A DNA stretch of 64,000 nt, taken from the NCBI RefSeq assembly GCF_013001025.1, contig NZ_CP053021.1, positions 3,128,001 through 3,192,000 on the forward strand. The letters run 5' to 3'. Origin of the DNA: Sphingobium yanoikuyae (GTDB taxonomy: Bacteria > Pseudomonadota > Alphaproteobacteria > Sphingomonadales > Sphingomonadaceae). How positions within the stretch are numbered: position 1 is the stretch's first letter; every line of letters starts with the position of its first letter. The notes under the pieces are model-generated. The model had not been told where the DNA came from, did not search any database, and saw only the letters and a program-made list of their open reading frames with translations. The position numbers and the translations under genes were made by a program. This document shows positions 27,106-35,661 of this stretch, in pieces.

Positions 27106-29094
27106 CTAGCCGGGTGCATTCGCGATAGCTTCAAAAACGGTTGGCAGCGCGACGGGGCAGAAAGGCGTGTGCTCTGATAACACATGCTCGATTACTGCTT
27201 TCACAAGTTCGCCTCTACCTCGATTCTTCCATTTGTTTAGTATCGGAAATTTTTCGGCGAGAGCAGCTTCAAGGGTATGGTCGTCGGCTTCAAGGTACGC
27301 GCGAAGAACGTTCCCTTTTGCTCCACCAAGGTAGGAGACTTCGACGCGATCTGTCTCATTGGGGAACACTTCCATCTGAATCGCATCGATCAGCCGTTGA
27401 AGCTCTAAAGGTCTAAGGCTCGGCGCTCCCGTGAAACGGTCGATGTCCTGAAGCCCTTCGGGAAGGCGTCGCTCCTTCATCAAAAGTAGAGCCACTAGAA
27501 GTGGGTCAAGAAGAACGTTCTCAATGCCATTTCGCTCACCGCCAGCCACGACCTTGATCCGATTTGTAGAAACCGCCTCCCCGTCCCAATCGATAATGCC
27601 GAAGATCGATGAGTTGCCAAGGCTGGCTAGGCGATCAACCGTCTGCTTGACGATAGTGCAGCCCGCATTGATTTCACCGTTGTCTTTGTCGCGCAATCCC
27701 GTCGACAGAAAGTTTAATTCGCGTTCGCATCGAGCGTGCGCCTTAATGAGTGCGTAAACACTTTCATAGATCGCGGCATCGGTATCGCTTTCCGCGAAAA
27801 CCTGCCTACGACCGGAATAGTTTATCGAAAGTGTCGGAACACCAAAGGTTAGCCTGTTGAGGGCATCTTGCTTGGAAATTTTGGTTAGCCCTGAGTGCCC
27901 ATCCCTCATCTCAAACAAAGATTCATCGGGAGCGAGAGCGACAGTGGTGGGCGAGTGCGTCGTTATAATGCAATGAAGACCTTGCGCTTCAACCAAACCA
28001 TGCTGGATCGCCCCAAGCCACCTATTAACCATTTCAGGATGAAGCGAAGCGTCCATCTCGTCCAACAACAGAATTTGCGGCCGTGACACCGACATGAAGT
28101 GCTCATCGTAATGGAATGAAGAGACTGCAAATTGCAGCAATACTTTCTCACCAGATGAGAGGTTTTGCGGGCTTACAACATCGCCCGTCCCTACCTTTTT
28201 GAGATTTACAGTGACTGGATCGAAATTAAAAAGGCTCGGTGGAGTGACTTCGTAAGGCAATGCGAACGCAGCGAGCGTCTCGTTTATTTGATCCCATGGC
28301 GGGCTACCAAAACTCGCTACAAAACCCTCTTCACTCATAGCGGTTTCTGTACCGCGCTCGGCGTCGCTCATTCGTAGCAGTCGGTTCTGGACAAGAGCGT
28401 CACGATATTTGCCGAACAAGAGCGGCAGATTAGTCGAGAACTGATCCGTATTGCCCCATGGCGCGAATAGCTTCATCTGCATCGTGTTCACATGCAAAGG
28501 TGGGATACCCAATTTCGCTGCGACCCGCTGCGCGACCGCCTGCATCTGCGCCGGCTGCATCCCCGGATTGCGTTGCATCATGCGTTGCGCCCCCTGATCG
28601 GGCGTTATCAACGCTCGCTCCGCTGCCACGAAAATAGCTTCGATCGGACTGGCATCCGCTTTGCCTAGCCTATGGGCGACCTCCTTTGCTCCAAGTCGCC
28701 AGACATCTTCTCCCGGCTGTAATATTTCCGAGAGCCGGTGATTTGCAGCTTCATCAAGCGACGCGCGCTGCGCAGCCAATAGGTTCAGCCGCGTTTGCTC
28801 GAAATTGCCCATCATGATCGACACGGGGTCGCCCCCGCCTTGCGCAGTGCTATAGGCTTGACCCAGGTCGAGTGCTCGACCATCCTGACCAAGAAGTTTT
28901 ATGAGCGGTTTGGCGTTACCATTAGGATCGGGCTGTGTTGCGACCACCGAATTAGCAACGCGACCACTAGCAATTGCCTGCAACAGATGACTCTTGCCGC
29001 TGCCATTAAGTCCAACAATCACCGTAAATGGGGGAATCTCTATATCGGGAAACGCCGATAAAGATAAATGCGGTTGCTTGAACGAAAGCTGCAC
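27106..29094 (-). CDS. ABC-type AAA ATPase with C-terminal TOPRIM/DUF4435-like domain (OLD/PARIS-like)
   Basis: 662 residues; GTG start with GAGGA eight to nine bases upstream. ATPase part: Walker A GLNGSGKS (28-35), ABC signature LSSGEK (312-317), Walker B ILLLDE (341-346) with DASLHPE, and the switch H380 in ITTHSPTT. The C-terminal part starts at about 425: FAESDTDA with E435, then GIIDWDG with D502 and D504, and NGIENVLLDP (523-531), which follow the order of TOPRIM/DUF4435 catalytic residues. OLD nucleases and PARIS proteins share this plan and act in anti-phage defence. Base and codon use are clearly less GC-rich than the neighbours, with TTA, ATA and AGA codons. No partner gene is adjacent. 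Confidence 0.85.
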   Translation of the reverse strand: MQLSFKQPHLSLSAFPDIEIPPFTVIVGLNGSGKSHLLQAIASGRVANSVVATQPDPNGNAKPLIKLLGQDGRALDLGQAYSTAQGGGDPVSIMMGNFEQTRLNLLAAQRASLDEAANHRLSEILQPGEDVWRLGAKEVAHRLGKADASPIEAIFVAAERALITPDQGAQRMMQRNPGMQPAQMQAVAQRVAAKLGIPPLHVNTMQMKLFAPWGNTDQFSTNLPLLFGKYRDALVQNRLLRMSDAERGTETAMSEEGFVASFGSPPWDQINETLAAFALPYEVTPPSLFNFDPVTVNLKKVGTGDVVSPQNLSSGEKVLLQFAVSSFHYDEHFMSVSRPQILLLDEMDASLHPEMVNRWLGAIQHGLVEAQGLHCIITTHSPTTVALAPDESLFEMRDGHSGLTKISKQDALNRLTFGVPTLSINYSGRRQVFAESDTDAAIYESVYALIKAHARCERELNFLSTGLRDKDNGEINAGCTIVKQTVDRLASLGNSSIFGIIDWDGEAVSTNRIKVVAGGERNGIENVLLDPLLVALLLMKERRLPEGLQDIDRFTGAPSLRPLELQRLIDAIQMEVFPNETDRVEVSYLGGAKGNVLRAYLEADDHTLEAALAEKFPILNKWKNRGRGELVKAVIEHVLSEHTPFCPVALPTVFEAIANAPG

Positions 29095-29561
29095 TCAACG
29101 AATCCTCAACTTAGAATTTTACCGTATTTTTACAGCAAGCATTGATGAGAGAAAGCTTCTTTGGTTACGTTGCGCCACAGCGGACATGTTACCGGGTGTG
29201 AATGGCCTCTTTTCTAAATTGACCACATTAAAACTGTCAGTCCGCAGTCAGCTCAATCCACCTCCGCTTTCCTACTCGCGCAATCTCTGATCTATCCTCC
29301 GCGATGGAGCAGCCGCGATCCCGCCCCTGCGCGCGCACCGATGCGCCGCCACCCCCGCAACCCAACAGGCGCGTCACCGTGCCCCTGGTGTCGCGTCGCC
29401 ATGACCCGGATGTGATCCAACAGGCGCGTCGGCGGCGCGTGGCAGGCGCGAAAAGGCCGCAAAACGCCGATAACGTCGCGTCACGACACTGTGAACTTCG
29501 CACCGTGACCCTGGAGCGACCCAGGCGTGACCCTGAAACCGCCCTTTATCGGGCGCGGCGG
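29095..29561. other. 467-bp gene-free stretch beside the AAA-TOPRIM gene
   Basis: No convincing gene on either strand. The first ~200 bp are AT-rich and continue the composition of the AAA-TOPRIM gene, so they probably hold its promoter (29100-29240, read on the minus strand). The remaining part returns to high GC and contains short repeated words: GCGTCAC, GTGACCC and the 14-mer noted separately. This may be the junction between an inserted segment and the old chromosome. Confidence 0.55.
29362..29430. repeat. Two direct copies of a 14-bp word
   Basis: CCAACAGGCGCGTC occurs at 29362-29375 and 29417-29430, a 55-bp period. Related TGACCC words follow at 29402, 29504 and 29528. The function is unknown; it could be a binding-site pair or a relic of recombination at the island edge. 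Confidence 0.55.
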
Positions 29562-30452
29562 TCAGGTGCGGGGGCGGGCTTGGCGGTAGCTGCCCAGCAC
29601 GCGCACCCATTTGGTGTGGAATTCCAGCTCGGCGAGCGCGCGGTCGACCGCCGGGTCACCCGGCATCCCTTCGATATCGCAATAGAATTCGGTCGCGGCA
29701 AAGCTGGCGCCGCGCTGGTAGCTTTCCAGCTTGGTCATGTTGACGCCATTGGTCGCAAAGCCGCCCATCGCCTTGTAGAGCGCGGCCGGGATATTCTTCA
29801 CCTCGAACAGGAAGGTGGTCATGACCGGGCCGACGCCAGCCGCCGGCGCCTTGGGCTCGCGCGCCAGCACCAGGAAGCGGGTCATATTGTCGTCGCTATC
29901 CTCGATATTCTCGGCGATCAGGCGCAGGCCATAGATTTCGGCGGCCAGATAGGGGGCGATCGCTCCCTCGCCCGGCGCCCGCGTCTCCGCCACCAGCGCG
30001 GCGGCGCCGGCGGTGTCGGCATAGGCGACCGGCTGGATGCCGCGCTCGCGCAGATAATGGCGGCACTGGCCCAGCGCCTGCGGATGGCTGATCGCGCTCT
30101 TCACCGGCACCGTGTCGGGCGCCATCAGGCAGTGGCGGATGCGCAGGAAATATTCGTCGACGATGTGCAGCCCGGATTCGGGCAGCAGGAAATGCATGTC
30201 GGCGACGCGGCCGTGCAGGCTGTTCTCGATCGGAATGATCGCCCGGGCGGCAAGGCCACCCCGCACAGCGTCGATCGCATCCTCGAACGCAAAGCAGGGC
30301 AGCGGCACGCAATCGGGGGCGTAGCCAAGCGCGGCCAGGTGCGAATTGGCACCGGGCGCGCCCTGATAGGCGACGGCGCGCGCCGGATCGGCAGCGGCCT
30401 TTTGCGACATGTCGGCGACCAGCGCGCGAGCGGGGGCGGGATAATTTTCCAT
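29562..30452 (-). CDS. pheA: Prephenate dehydratase
   Basis: 296 residues from ATG 30452; the frame is open to 30539 but that extension is not conserved-looking. Catalytic domain: AYQGAPGANSHLAAL, PIENSLHGRV and the DNMTRFLVLA motif (TRF) needed for decarboxylation/dehydration of prephenate to phenylpyruvate. The C-terminal ACT domain (GFATNGVNMTKLESYQR) binds phenylalanine for feedback control. There is no chorismate mutase domain, as is usual in Alphaproteobacteria. It is divergent from the cytochrome c gene, a frequent alphaproteobacterial arrangement. Confidence 0.96.
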   Translation of the reverse strand: MENYPAPARALVADMSQKAAADPARAVAYQGAPGANSHLAALGYAPDCVPLPCFAFEDAIDAVRGGLAARAIIPIENSLHGRVADMHFLLPESGLHIVDEYFLRIRHCLMAPDTVPVKSAISHPQALGQCRHYLRERGIQPVAYADTAGAAALVAETRAPGEGAIAPYLAAEIYGLRLIAENIEDSDDNMTRFLVLAREPKAPAAGVGPVMTTFLFEVKNIPAALYKAMGGFATNGVNMTKLESYQRGASFAATEFYCDIEGMPGDPAVDRALAELEFHTKWVRVLGSYRQARPRT

Positions 30453-30624
30453 GCTTGCCTGCGCGCTTAGGCAGTTGGGGGATCGCGCGCAAGCATCGGC
30501 GGGGCGGCACCGCTCGAAAAGCGCCACGGCGGGTTGCACCCCGGCCTATCCCCCATTATGGCAAGTGCTTAAGTGGGGGAGCGCACGACAGCCTCCATAA
30601 CAAAGATGCGAGGGAAATCTGCGG

Positions 30625-31251
30625 ATGGGCGATCGATTCAACACCGTTGCAGGGTGGGCGTTGTTTGCAGGCATCATCGCGCTAGGTGGCGCGATCGTCA
30701 GTTCCAAATATTTCCACGATGAACGGCCCGAAAAGATGGGCTATGCGATCGAGGGCGTCGAGGTGGAAGGCGAAGGCGGCGGCGACAGCGGCCCCGGCCT
30801 CAACACCCTGCTTGCCAGCGCGGATGTCGCGGCCGGCGAGAAGGTGTTCGCGAAATGCGCCGCCTGTCACACCGTCAACCAGGGCGGCGCCAACGGCATC
30901 GGCCCCAATCTCTATGCCACCGTCGGCGAAGGCATCGGCCAGGGCAAGGGCGGCTTCGCCTTCTCCGAAGCGCTCAAGAGCAAGGGCGGCGAATGGAGCT
31001 TCGACAATCTCGACCATTGGCTGAAGAGCCCGCGTGAATTTGCCCCCGGCACCAAGATGACCTTTGCCGGCCTCTCCAACCCGGCCGATCGCGCCAACCT
31101 GATCGCCTGGCTGAACACGCAGGGGTCCAACCTCCCCCTGCCCGCCGCCGATGCCGCGCCCGCTGCGGCCGACAATGCAGCCCCGGCCGAAGGCGGCGAC
31201 AATGCTGCCGCCAACGCGACCGAAGCCCCGGCCGAGAACGCGGCGCAGTAA
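30625..31251 (+). CDS. Membrane-anchored cytochrome c (CycM/c552-like)
   Basis: 208 residues. An uncleaved N-terminal anchor (about 9-26) leads to a periplasmic class I cytochrome c with heme motif CAACH (C78, C81, H82) and the sixth-ligand methionine in GTKMTFAG. The order and anchor fit CycM-type cytochromes that carry electrons from the bc1 complex to terminal oxidases. The last ~45 residues are an unusual Ala/Pro/Glu/Asn-rich tail. AGGGA lies ten bases before ATG 30625. Confidence 0.93.
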   Translation: MGDRFNTVAGWALFAGIIALGGAIVSSKYFHDERPEKMGYAIEGVEVEGEGGGDSGPGLNTLLASADVAAGEKVFAKCAACHTVNQGGANGIGPNLYATVGEGIGQGKGGFAFSEALKSKGGEWSFDNLDHWLKSPREFAPGTKMTFAGLSNPADRANLIAWLNTQGSNLPLPAADAAPAAADNAAPAEGGDNAAANATEAPAENAAQ

Positions 31252-31258
31252 ATTTCTG

Positions 31259-31287
31259 GAAGGGCGCGGCCGGTGGCGGCGCCCTTC
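31259..31287. terminator. Stem-loop between convergent genes (cytochrome c / kinase)
   Basis: GAAGGGCGC pairs with GCGCCCTTC across an 11-nt loop. It lies between the two stop codons and could end both transcripts. The T-run is weak on both strands. Confidence 0.5.
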
Positions 31288-31289
31288 TC

Positions 31290-32096
31290 CTATCGGCTGC
31301 GAACCGCCGTCGCGCCGCGCTGGGCATCCAGCGCCACGACCAGATCGGCCCGCGCCGGCATTTCCGCCAATATATGCCGGGTCAGCCGCTCATAATGCTG
31401 GATGAAGCGGGCGACCTGCGCATCGTTCATCACCGCACTGCCGCCGCCGGGCGCGCGCAATGCCGCCTCCTGCTGCGTCCGCCAGCCCTGCACCACGTCG
31501 AACCCCGGCGCCGCCAGCAGCGCCAGCGCATCGATCCGCCCGAACAGCGCCTGATACTCGCCCGCCAGCGCATCATTGACGAAGCGCCGCCAGCGCCCGT
31601 CGCCATCCTCGTCCCGCTCCAGCGCATTGACCGGAACATCCAGGCCACCTGCCGCCTGCGCCCACGCGCCCACGCACCAGCCCTCCAGGATCAGCAGCCG
31701 CAGCCCTGCCTCGGCCTGCGGCCACGCGTTTTCAGGCAAGCGATCATCCACCGCCTTGTCGAACCGCGGCAAGCACGCCGCCCGCCCCGCCGCCAGCGCA
31801 TCCAGCACCCGCAAGCCCAGCGCGACATCATGCGTCCCCGGCACGCCCCGTGTCCGCAGCAGCGGATGCACAGTCCCGGCGAGCACTTCCCGCTCAGCCT
31901 TCTTCAGATACAGATCATCGATCGACAGGATCGCGCTCGCCACGCCCCGCGCGCCCATGCGCGCCTGCAGCGCCTGCGCCAATGTGCTCTTGCCGCTGCC
32001 CTGCGCCCCGCACAGGCCCAGCACGGCCAGGCCGTCCTTCTCTTCCAGCAGGCGCAGCGCCAGGCGATCGACCGCATCGAGCGCCGTCGCCGCCAC
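31290..32096 (-). CDS. P-loop kinase resembling D-glycerate 3-kinase (GLYK family)
   Basis: 268 residues from GTG 32096, two bases after the stop of the upstream CNNM gene. P-loop is GAQGSGKST; the substrate/metal region is ILSIDDLYLKKAERE and the later RGVPGTHD and LILEGWCVGA match plant-type glycerate kinase and related phosphoribulokinase/uridine kinase-fold enzymes. Glycerate kinase would feed 3-phosphoglycerate into glycolysis. Substrate specificity is inferred from family. Confidence 0.78.
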   Translation of the reverse strand: MAATALDAVDRLALRLLEEKDGLAVLGLCGAQGSGKSTLAQALQARMGARGVASAILSIDDLYLKKAEREVLAGTVHPLLRTRGVPGTHDVALGLRVLDALAAGRAACLPRFDKAVDDRLPENAWPQAEAGLRLLILEGWCVGAWAQAAGGLDVPVNALERDEDGDGRWRRFVNDALAGEYQALFGRIDALALLAAPGFDVVQGWRTQQEAALRAPGGGSAVMNDAQVARFIQHYERLTRHILAEMPARADLVVALDAQRGATAVRSR

Positions 32097-32098
32097 GG

Positions 32099-33415
32099 TC
32101 AGAGCTGCGCGACCAGCAGCTTGTCGATCTTGCGTCCGTCCATGTCGACAATCTCGAAGCGCCAGCCCTGATCCTCGGCATAGTCGCCGACTTCCGGCAG
32201 GCGCTTGAGCAGCCACAGCACATGGCCCGCGACCGTCGCATAATCGCGGTCCTCGGACAGGTTGATGTCGATCTTCTCGGCCAGCTGGTCGATCGGCATC
32301 TGCCCCGACACCAGCAGACTCCCATCCTCGCGCTCGACGATGTCAGGCTCGTCATAGACGTCGCGGTCGGATGCGAAATGGCCGGCGATGGCGGACAGCA
32401 GGTCGGCCGGGGTCACGATCCCCTCGAAATGCCCATATTCGTCATGCACCATCACCATCGGCACGTCGGACTTGCGCAGCACTTCCAGCGCATCCATCGC
32501 GTCGACCTGATCGGGCACGACCTCCGCCTTGCGCAGCAGCGCCTCGATATTCAGCGCCTCGCCCCGGAATAGCGCGGTCATGATGTCGCGCGCCTGGACG
32601 ATGCCGATAATGTCCTCCACCGATCCACGCCCCACCGGCAGGCGGGTATGCGGCGTTTCCAGCAGGCGCAGGCGTACTGTTTCCTCGTCGGCGTTGATGT
32701 CGATCCAGTCGACATCCATGCGCTGGGTCATCACCTCGCGCACCGGCCGGTCGGCCAGCCGCACCACGCCGGATATGATCGCCCGCTCGCTTTCCTCGAT
32801 GATGCCCGACCGGCTCGCCTCGGCGACGATCAGATGCAGTTCCTCCACCGTGACATGATGTTCGGATTCGCGGTCCAGCCCCAGCAGCTTGAAGATGAGG
32901 CCGCTCGACTTGTCGAGCACCCACACCACCGGCGCGGTCAGCTTGGCCAGATACAGCATCGGCGTCGCCACCAGCACCGCGATCGGCTCGGGCTGACGCA
33001 GCGCGAACTGCTTGGGCACCAGTTCGCCGATGATCAGCGAGGCATAGGTGGTGAGGCCGATGACCAGCGCAAAACCCAGATTTTCGGCCATATTGGGCGA
33101 CAGGCCCAGCGCCGCCAGCCGCTCGCCGGTCGGCCCGCCAAGGCTGGCGCCCGAATAGGCGCCCGAAATGATGCCGATCAGGGTGATGCCGATCTGCACC
33201 GTCGACAGGAACTTGCCGGGGTCCGCCGCCAGCTGCAACGCCGACTTGGCGCCGCGCTTGCCCGCCTTCTCCATCGCCTGCAGCCGTGGCTTGCGCGCGG
33301 ACACGATGGCCAGCTCCGACATCGCGAAGACGCCGTTCAGCGCGACCAGCGCCAGGATGATGATGAGGTCTACCCAGGGGAAGGGCGTCGGAGCGGGAGG
33401 GGGGATCGTGGCCAT
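32099..33415 (-). CDS. CNNM/CorC (hemolysin TlyC-like) membrane protein with CBS domains
   Basis: 438 residues. N-terminal DUF21/CNNM transmembrane domain (about 15-200; NGVFAMSELAIV, IGELVPKQFA), two CBS domains (about 215-340; RLADRPVREVMTQRMDV and SDVPMVMVHDEYGHFEGIVT) and a C-terminal CorC_HlyC transporter-associated domain (350-438). Members are linked to Mg/Co efflux; hemolysin is an old name. It heads a two-gene run with the glycerate kinase-like gene. Confidence 0.92.
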   Translation of the reverse strand: MATIPPPAPTPFPWVDLIIILALVALNGVFAMSELAIVSARKPRLQAMEKAGKRGAKSALQLAADPGKFLSTVQIGITLIGIISGAYSGASLGGPTGERLAALGLSPNMAENLGFALVIGLTTYASLIIGELVPKQFALRQPEPIAVLVATPMLYLAKLTAPVVWVLDKSSGLIFKLLGLDRESEHHVTVEELHLIVAEASRSGIIEESERAIISGVVRLADRPVREVMTQRMDVDWIDINADEETVRLRLLETPHTRLPVGRGSVEDIIGIVQARDIMTALFRGEALNIEALLRKAEVVPDQVDAMDALEVLRKSDVPMVMVHDEYGHFEGIVTPADLLSAIAGHFASDRDVYDEPDIVEREDGSLLVSGQMPIDQLAEKIDINLSEDRDYATVAGHVLWLLKRLPEVGDYAEDQGWRFEIVDMDGRKIDKLLVAQL

Positions 33416-33562
33416 GGTGGTCCCCTCCCCTATAACCTTTATTCTTTCGTTTTCACAACCATCCCATCATCGCCCGTTCAGTTCACTTGTGGAACAATCC
33501 ATCGCCTGGGTTATTAGGGATGCATCCATCCATGCGGATGCCAAGGACAAGGGAATAGAAGA

Positions 33563-34243
33563 ATGAGGATTTCGCACCGGATCATGATGGCGGCCGGCCT
33601 GGCCGCGATGCTGACCACCACGGCCTGCACCACCGACCCGGAAACCGGGCAGAAGCGCATGTCGAAGGCGGCGATCGGCGGCATCGGCGGCGCGCTGGGC
33701 GGCTATCTGCTGGGCGATCTGGTCGGCGGCCGGCATGACCGCACCGAAAAGATCCTGGGCGCCGGCATCGGCGCGATCGCGGGCGCCGGCATCGGCTCCT
33801 ATATGGACGAACAGGAGCGCAAGCTGCGCCAGCAGACCGCCGGCAGCGGCGTCGACGTGATCCGCCAGGGCGACGACCTGCTGCTGCGCATGCCCTCGGG
33901 CATCACCTTCGCCTTCAACGACGCCAGCGTCCAGCCGCAGTTCCGCCCCACGCTGGACGAGGTGTCCTCGATCCTGTCGCAATATCCCAAGACCTATATC
34001 GACGTATATGGTCACACCGACAGCGACGGGTCGGACGCCTATAACCAGACGCTGTCGGAACGCCGCGCCCAGTCGGTCGCTGGCTATCTGACCAGCCATG
34101 GTGTCCAGTCGGCCCGCATCGCCACGCGCGGCTTTGGCGAAACCCAGCCGATCGCGTCGAATGCGACCGAGGAAGGCAAGGCCGCCAACCGTCGCGTCGA
34201 AATCAAGATCTCGCCCGTCACCGAATCCGACGTGCGCAGCTGA
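33563..34243 (+). CDS. OmpA-family lipoprotein (YiaD-like)
   Basis: 226 residues. Lipoprotein signal with lipobox LTTTAC (Cys near 22). Two glycine-zipper segments (AIGGIGGALGGYLLGDLVGG and ILGAGIGAIAGAGIGSY) probably sit in a membrane. The C-terminal OmpA domain (about 105-220) has IDVYGHTDSDGSDAYNQTLS and the Arg/Asp pair positions that bind peptidoglycan. It tethers outer membrane to cell wall. Divergent from the CNNM gene. Confidence 0.93.
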   Translation: MRISHRIMMAAGLAAMLTTTACTTDPETGQKRMSKAAIGGIGGALGGYLLGDLVGGRHDRTEKILGAGIGAIAGAGIGSYMDEQERKLRQQTAGSGVDVIRQGDDLLLRMPSGITFAFNDASVQPQFRPTLDEVSSILSQYPKTYIDVYGHTDSDGSDAYNQTLSERRAQSVAGYLTSHGVQSARIATRGFGETQPIASNATEEGKAANRRVEIKISPVTESDVRS

Positions 34244-34250
34244 GGATGGC

Positions 34251-34276
34251 TCGGGCCGCTCGAACGGGCGGCCCGA
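34251..34276 (+). terminator. Stem-loop after the OmpA-family gene
   Basis: TCGGGCCGC pairs with GCGGCCCGA across an 8-nt loop, 8 bp after the stop codon. The stem is perfect but no T-run follows, so Rho-independent termination is uncertain. Confidence 0.4.
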
Positions 34277-34403
34277 CCGACCATCTGCGCTGCCGACAGC
34301 ACAAAACCGCCCCTACGCGCCCGTCAACATTATCCTCATTGACCTTCGCGCGCGCCGGGCATAGCAGGGCCGCCGCTGTCGCAACCCAAAGAGTGCCCTG
34401 ACA

Positions 34404-34742
34404 ATGACCTATGTCGTGACCGACAACTGCATCCGCTGCAAATATATGGATTGCGTCGAGGTCTGCCCCGTGGACTGTTTCTACGAGGGCGAGAACATGC
34501 TGGTCATCAATCCCAACGAGTGCATCGACTGCGGCGTGTGCGAACCGGAATGCCCGGCGGAGGCGATCCTGCCAGACACCGAGAACGGCCTCGAAAAGTG
34601 GCTGGAACTCAACACCAAATATTCGGCCGAATGGCCCAACATCACGGTCAAGGGCGAGGCCCCGGCTGACGCCGACGCGATGAGCGGCGTAGAGAACAAG
34701 CTGGAGCAGTTCTTCTCGCCCGAACCCGGCGAGGGCAGCTGA
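34404..34742 (+). CDS. fdxA: Ferredoxin FdxA (7Fe type)
   Basis: 112 residues, usual length for alphaproteobacterial FdxA. Cysteine clusters: [18 protein letters not shown] for the mixed [3Fe-4S]/[4Fe-4S] set and [16 protein letters not shown] for the second. Cytosolic one-electron carrier. It is followed by a terminator and then carD, a pairing common in Alphaproteobacteria. Confidence 0.96.
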   Translation: MTYVVTDNCIRCKYMDCVEVCPVDCFYEGENMLVINPNECIDCGVCEPECPAEAILPDTENGLEKWLELNTKYSAEWPNITVKGEAPADADAMSGVENKLEQFFSPEPGEGS

Positions 34743-34788
34743 TCGATATTATCCTGCGCCATCAAGGCACAGCGTCCCATTTTGTGCC

Positions 34789-34826
34789 GCACCCCCAGAC
34801 TTTGTGTCCGGGGGTGGCAATTTTGT
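34789..34826 (+). terminator. Rho-independent terminator of fdxA
   Basis: The stem CACCCCCAGAC / GTCCGGGGGTG (one mismatch, short loop TTTGT) is followed by GCAATTTTGTT. It lies 47 bp after the fdxA stop and separates fdxA from carD. Confidence 0.7.
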
Positions 34827-34852
34827 TACGAATCTGCTAAATAGCGCCCAGC

Positions 34853-34876
34853 GGACGAACATGGTCGCGTTCGTCC
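34853..34876 (+). other. 8-bp inverted repeat upstream of carD
   Basis: GGACGAAC and GTTCGTCC are perfect inverted copies separated by 8 nt, 113 bp before the carD start. It may be an operator or a leader hairpin. There is no T-run after it. Confidence 0.4.
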
Positions 34877-34988
34877 TGGAGTATTCGCATCATGTCTTGA
34901 CGGTGACGCCGCGGACTTTCCCCGACTCGTGCCCCTGCTGCACCTGCCCCGCGACGGCCCGTTCCCCGGTTGAATAGAAAGGTTTCAA

Positions 34989-35516
34989 ATGGCTGCCAAG
35001 GCGCTGTCCTTTGACGTTGGTGATTATGTCGTTTACCCCAAGCACGGCGTGGGCCGTGTGATCGAACTCCAAAAGGAGCAGATCGCGGGCATGGAACTGG
35101 AGCTGTATGTGCTCCGTTTCGAAAAGGAGCGCATGACGCTGCGCGTTCCCACCAACAAGGCCGAAGGCGTCGGCATGCGCAAGCTGTCCTCCAACAAGAC
35201 GCTGGAGGAATCGATGGAAACCCTGAAGGGCAAGCCCAAGGTCAAGCGCACCATGTGGTCGCGCCGCGCCCAGGAATATGAAGCGAAGATCAATTCGGGC
35301 GACCTGGTGTCGATCGCAGAAGTGACCCGCGACCTGTTCCGTGCCGACGACCAGCCCGAGCAGAGCTATTCCGAGCGCCAGATCTTCGAGGCCGCTTCCA
35401 GCCGCCTCGCCCGCGAACTCGCCGCGATGGAAGAGACCGACGAGCCCACTGCGCTGCAGAAGATCCTGCGCATCCTCAATGAGGCCGCGCCGAAATATGC
35501 CAAGGTCGAAGGTTGA
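34989..35516 (+). CDS. carD: CarD family transcriptional regulator
   Basis: 175 residues. The N-terminal RNA-polymerase-interacting Tudor-like domain begins FDVGDYVVYPKHGVGRVIELQKE; the helical C-terminal DNA-binding domain includes the conserved tryptophan in TMWSRRAQEYEAKI. CarD binds the RNA polymerase beta subunit and stabilises open promoter complexes, especially at rRNA and housekeeping promoters. Preceded by a 160-bp leader, followed by a strong terminator. Confidence 0.95.
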   Translation: MAAKALSFDVGDYVVYPKHGVGRVIELQKEQIAGMELELYVLRFEKERMTLRVPTNKAEGVGMRKLSSNKTLEESMETLKGKPKVKRTMWSRRAQEYEAKINSGDLVSIAEVTRDLFRADDQPEQSYSERQIFEAASSRLARELAAMEETDEPTALQKILRILNEAAPKYAKVEG

Positions 35517-35546
35517 TCGCTTCGCCCGAACAGGCTGAAACATGAT

Positions 35547-35577
35547 GAAGGGCGCCCTCCCAGAGGGCGCCCTTCTT
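35547..35577 (+). terminator. Strong terminator after carD
   Basis: A perfect 13-bp stem (GAAGGGCGCCCTC / GAGGGCGCCCTTC) with a CCA loop, followed by TT. It lies about 30 bp beyond the carD stop. Confidence 0.8.
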
Positions 35578-35661
35578 CGTTACGGCAGGGCCATTGCGGG
35601 AATCCCGCCCTCGTCCGTTGACTCCCCCGAACCGTTCTTCAGGACGCATAGGGGAATAGCC

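Noticed and set aside
27106..29094. Restriction-modification or prophage interpretation of the AT-rich gene
   Set aside because: There is no methyltransferase, specificity subunit, integrase or phage structural gene nearby, and the ATPase motifs are of the ABC/OLD type.
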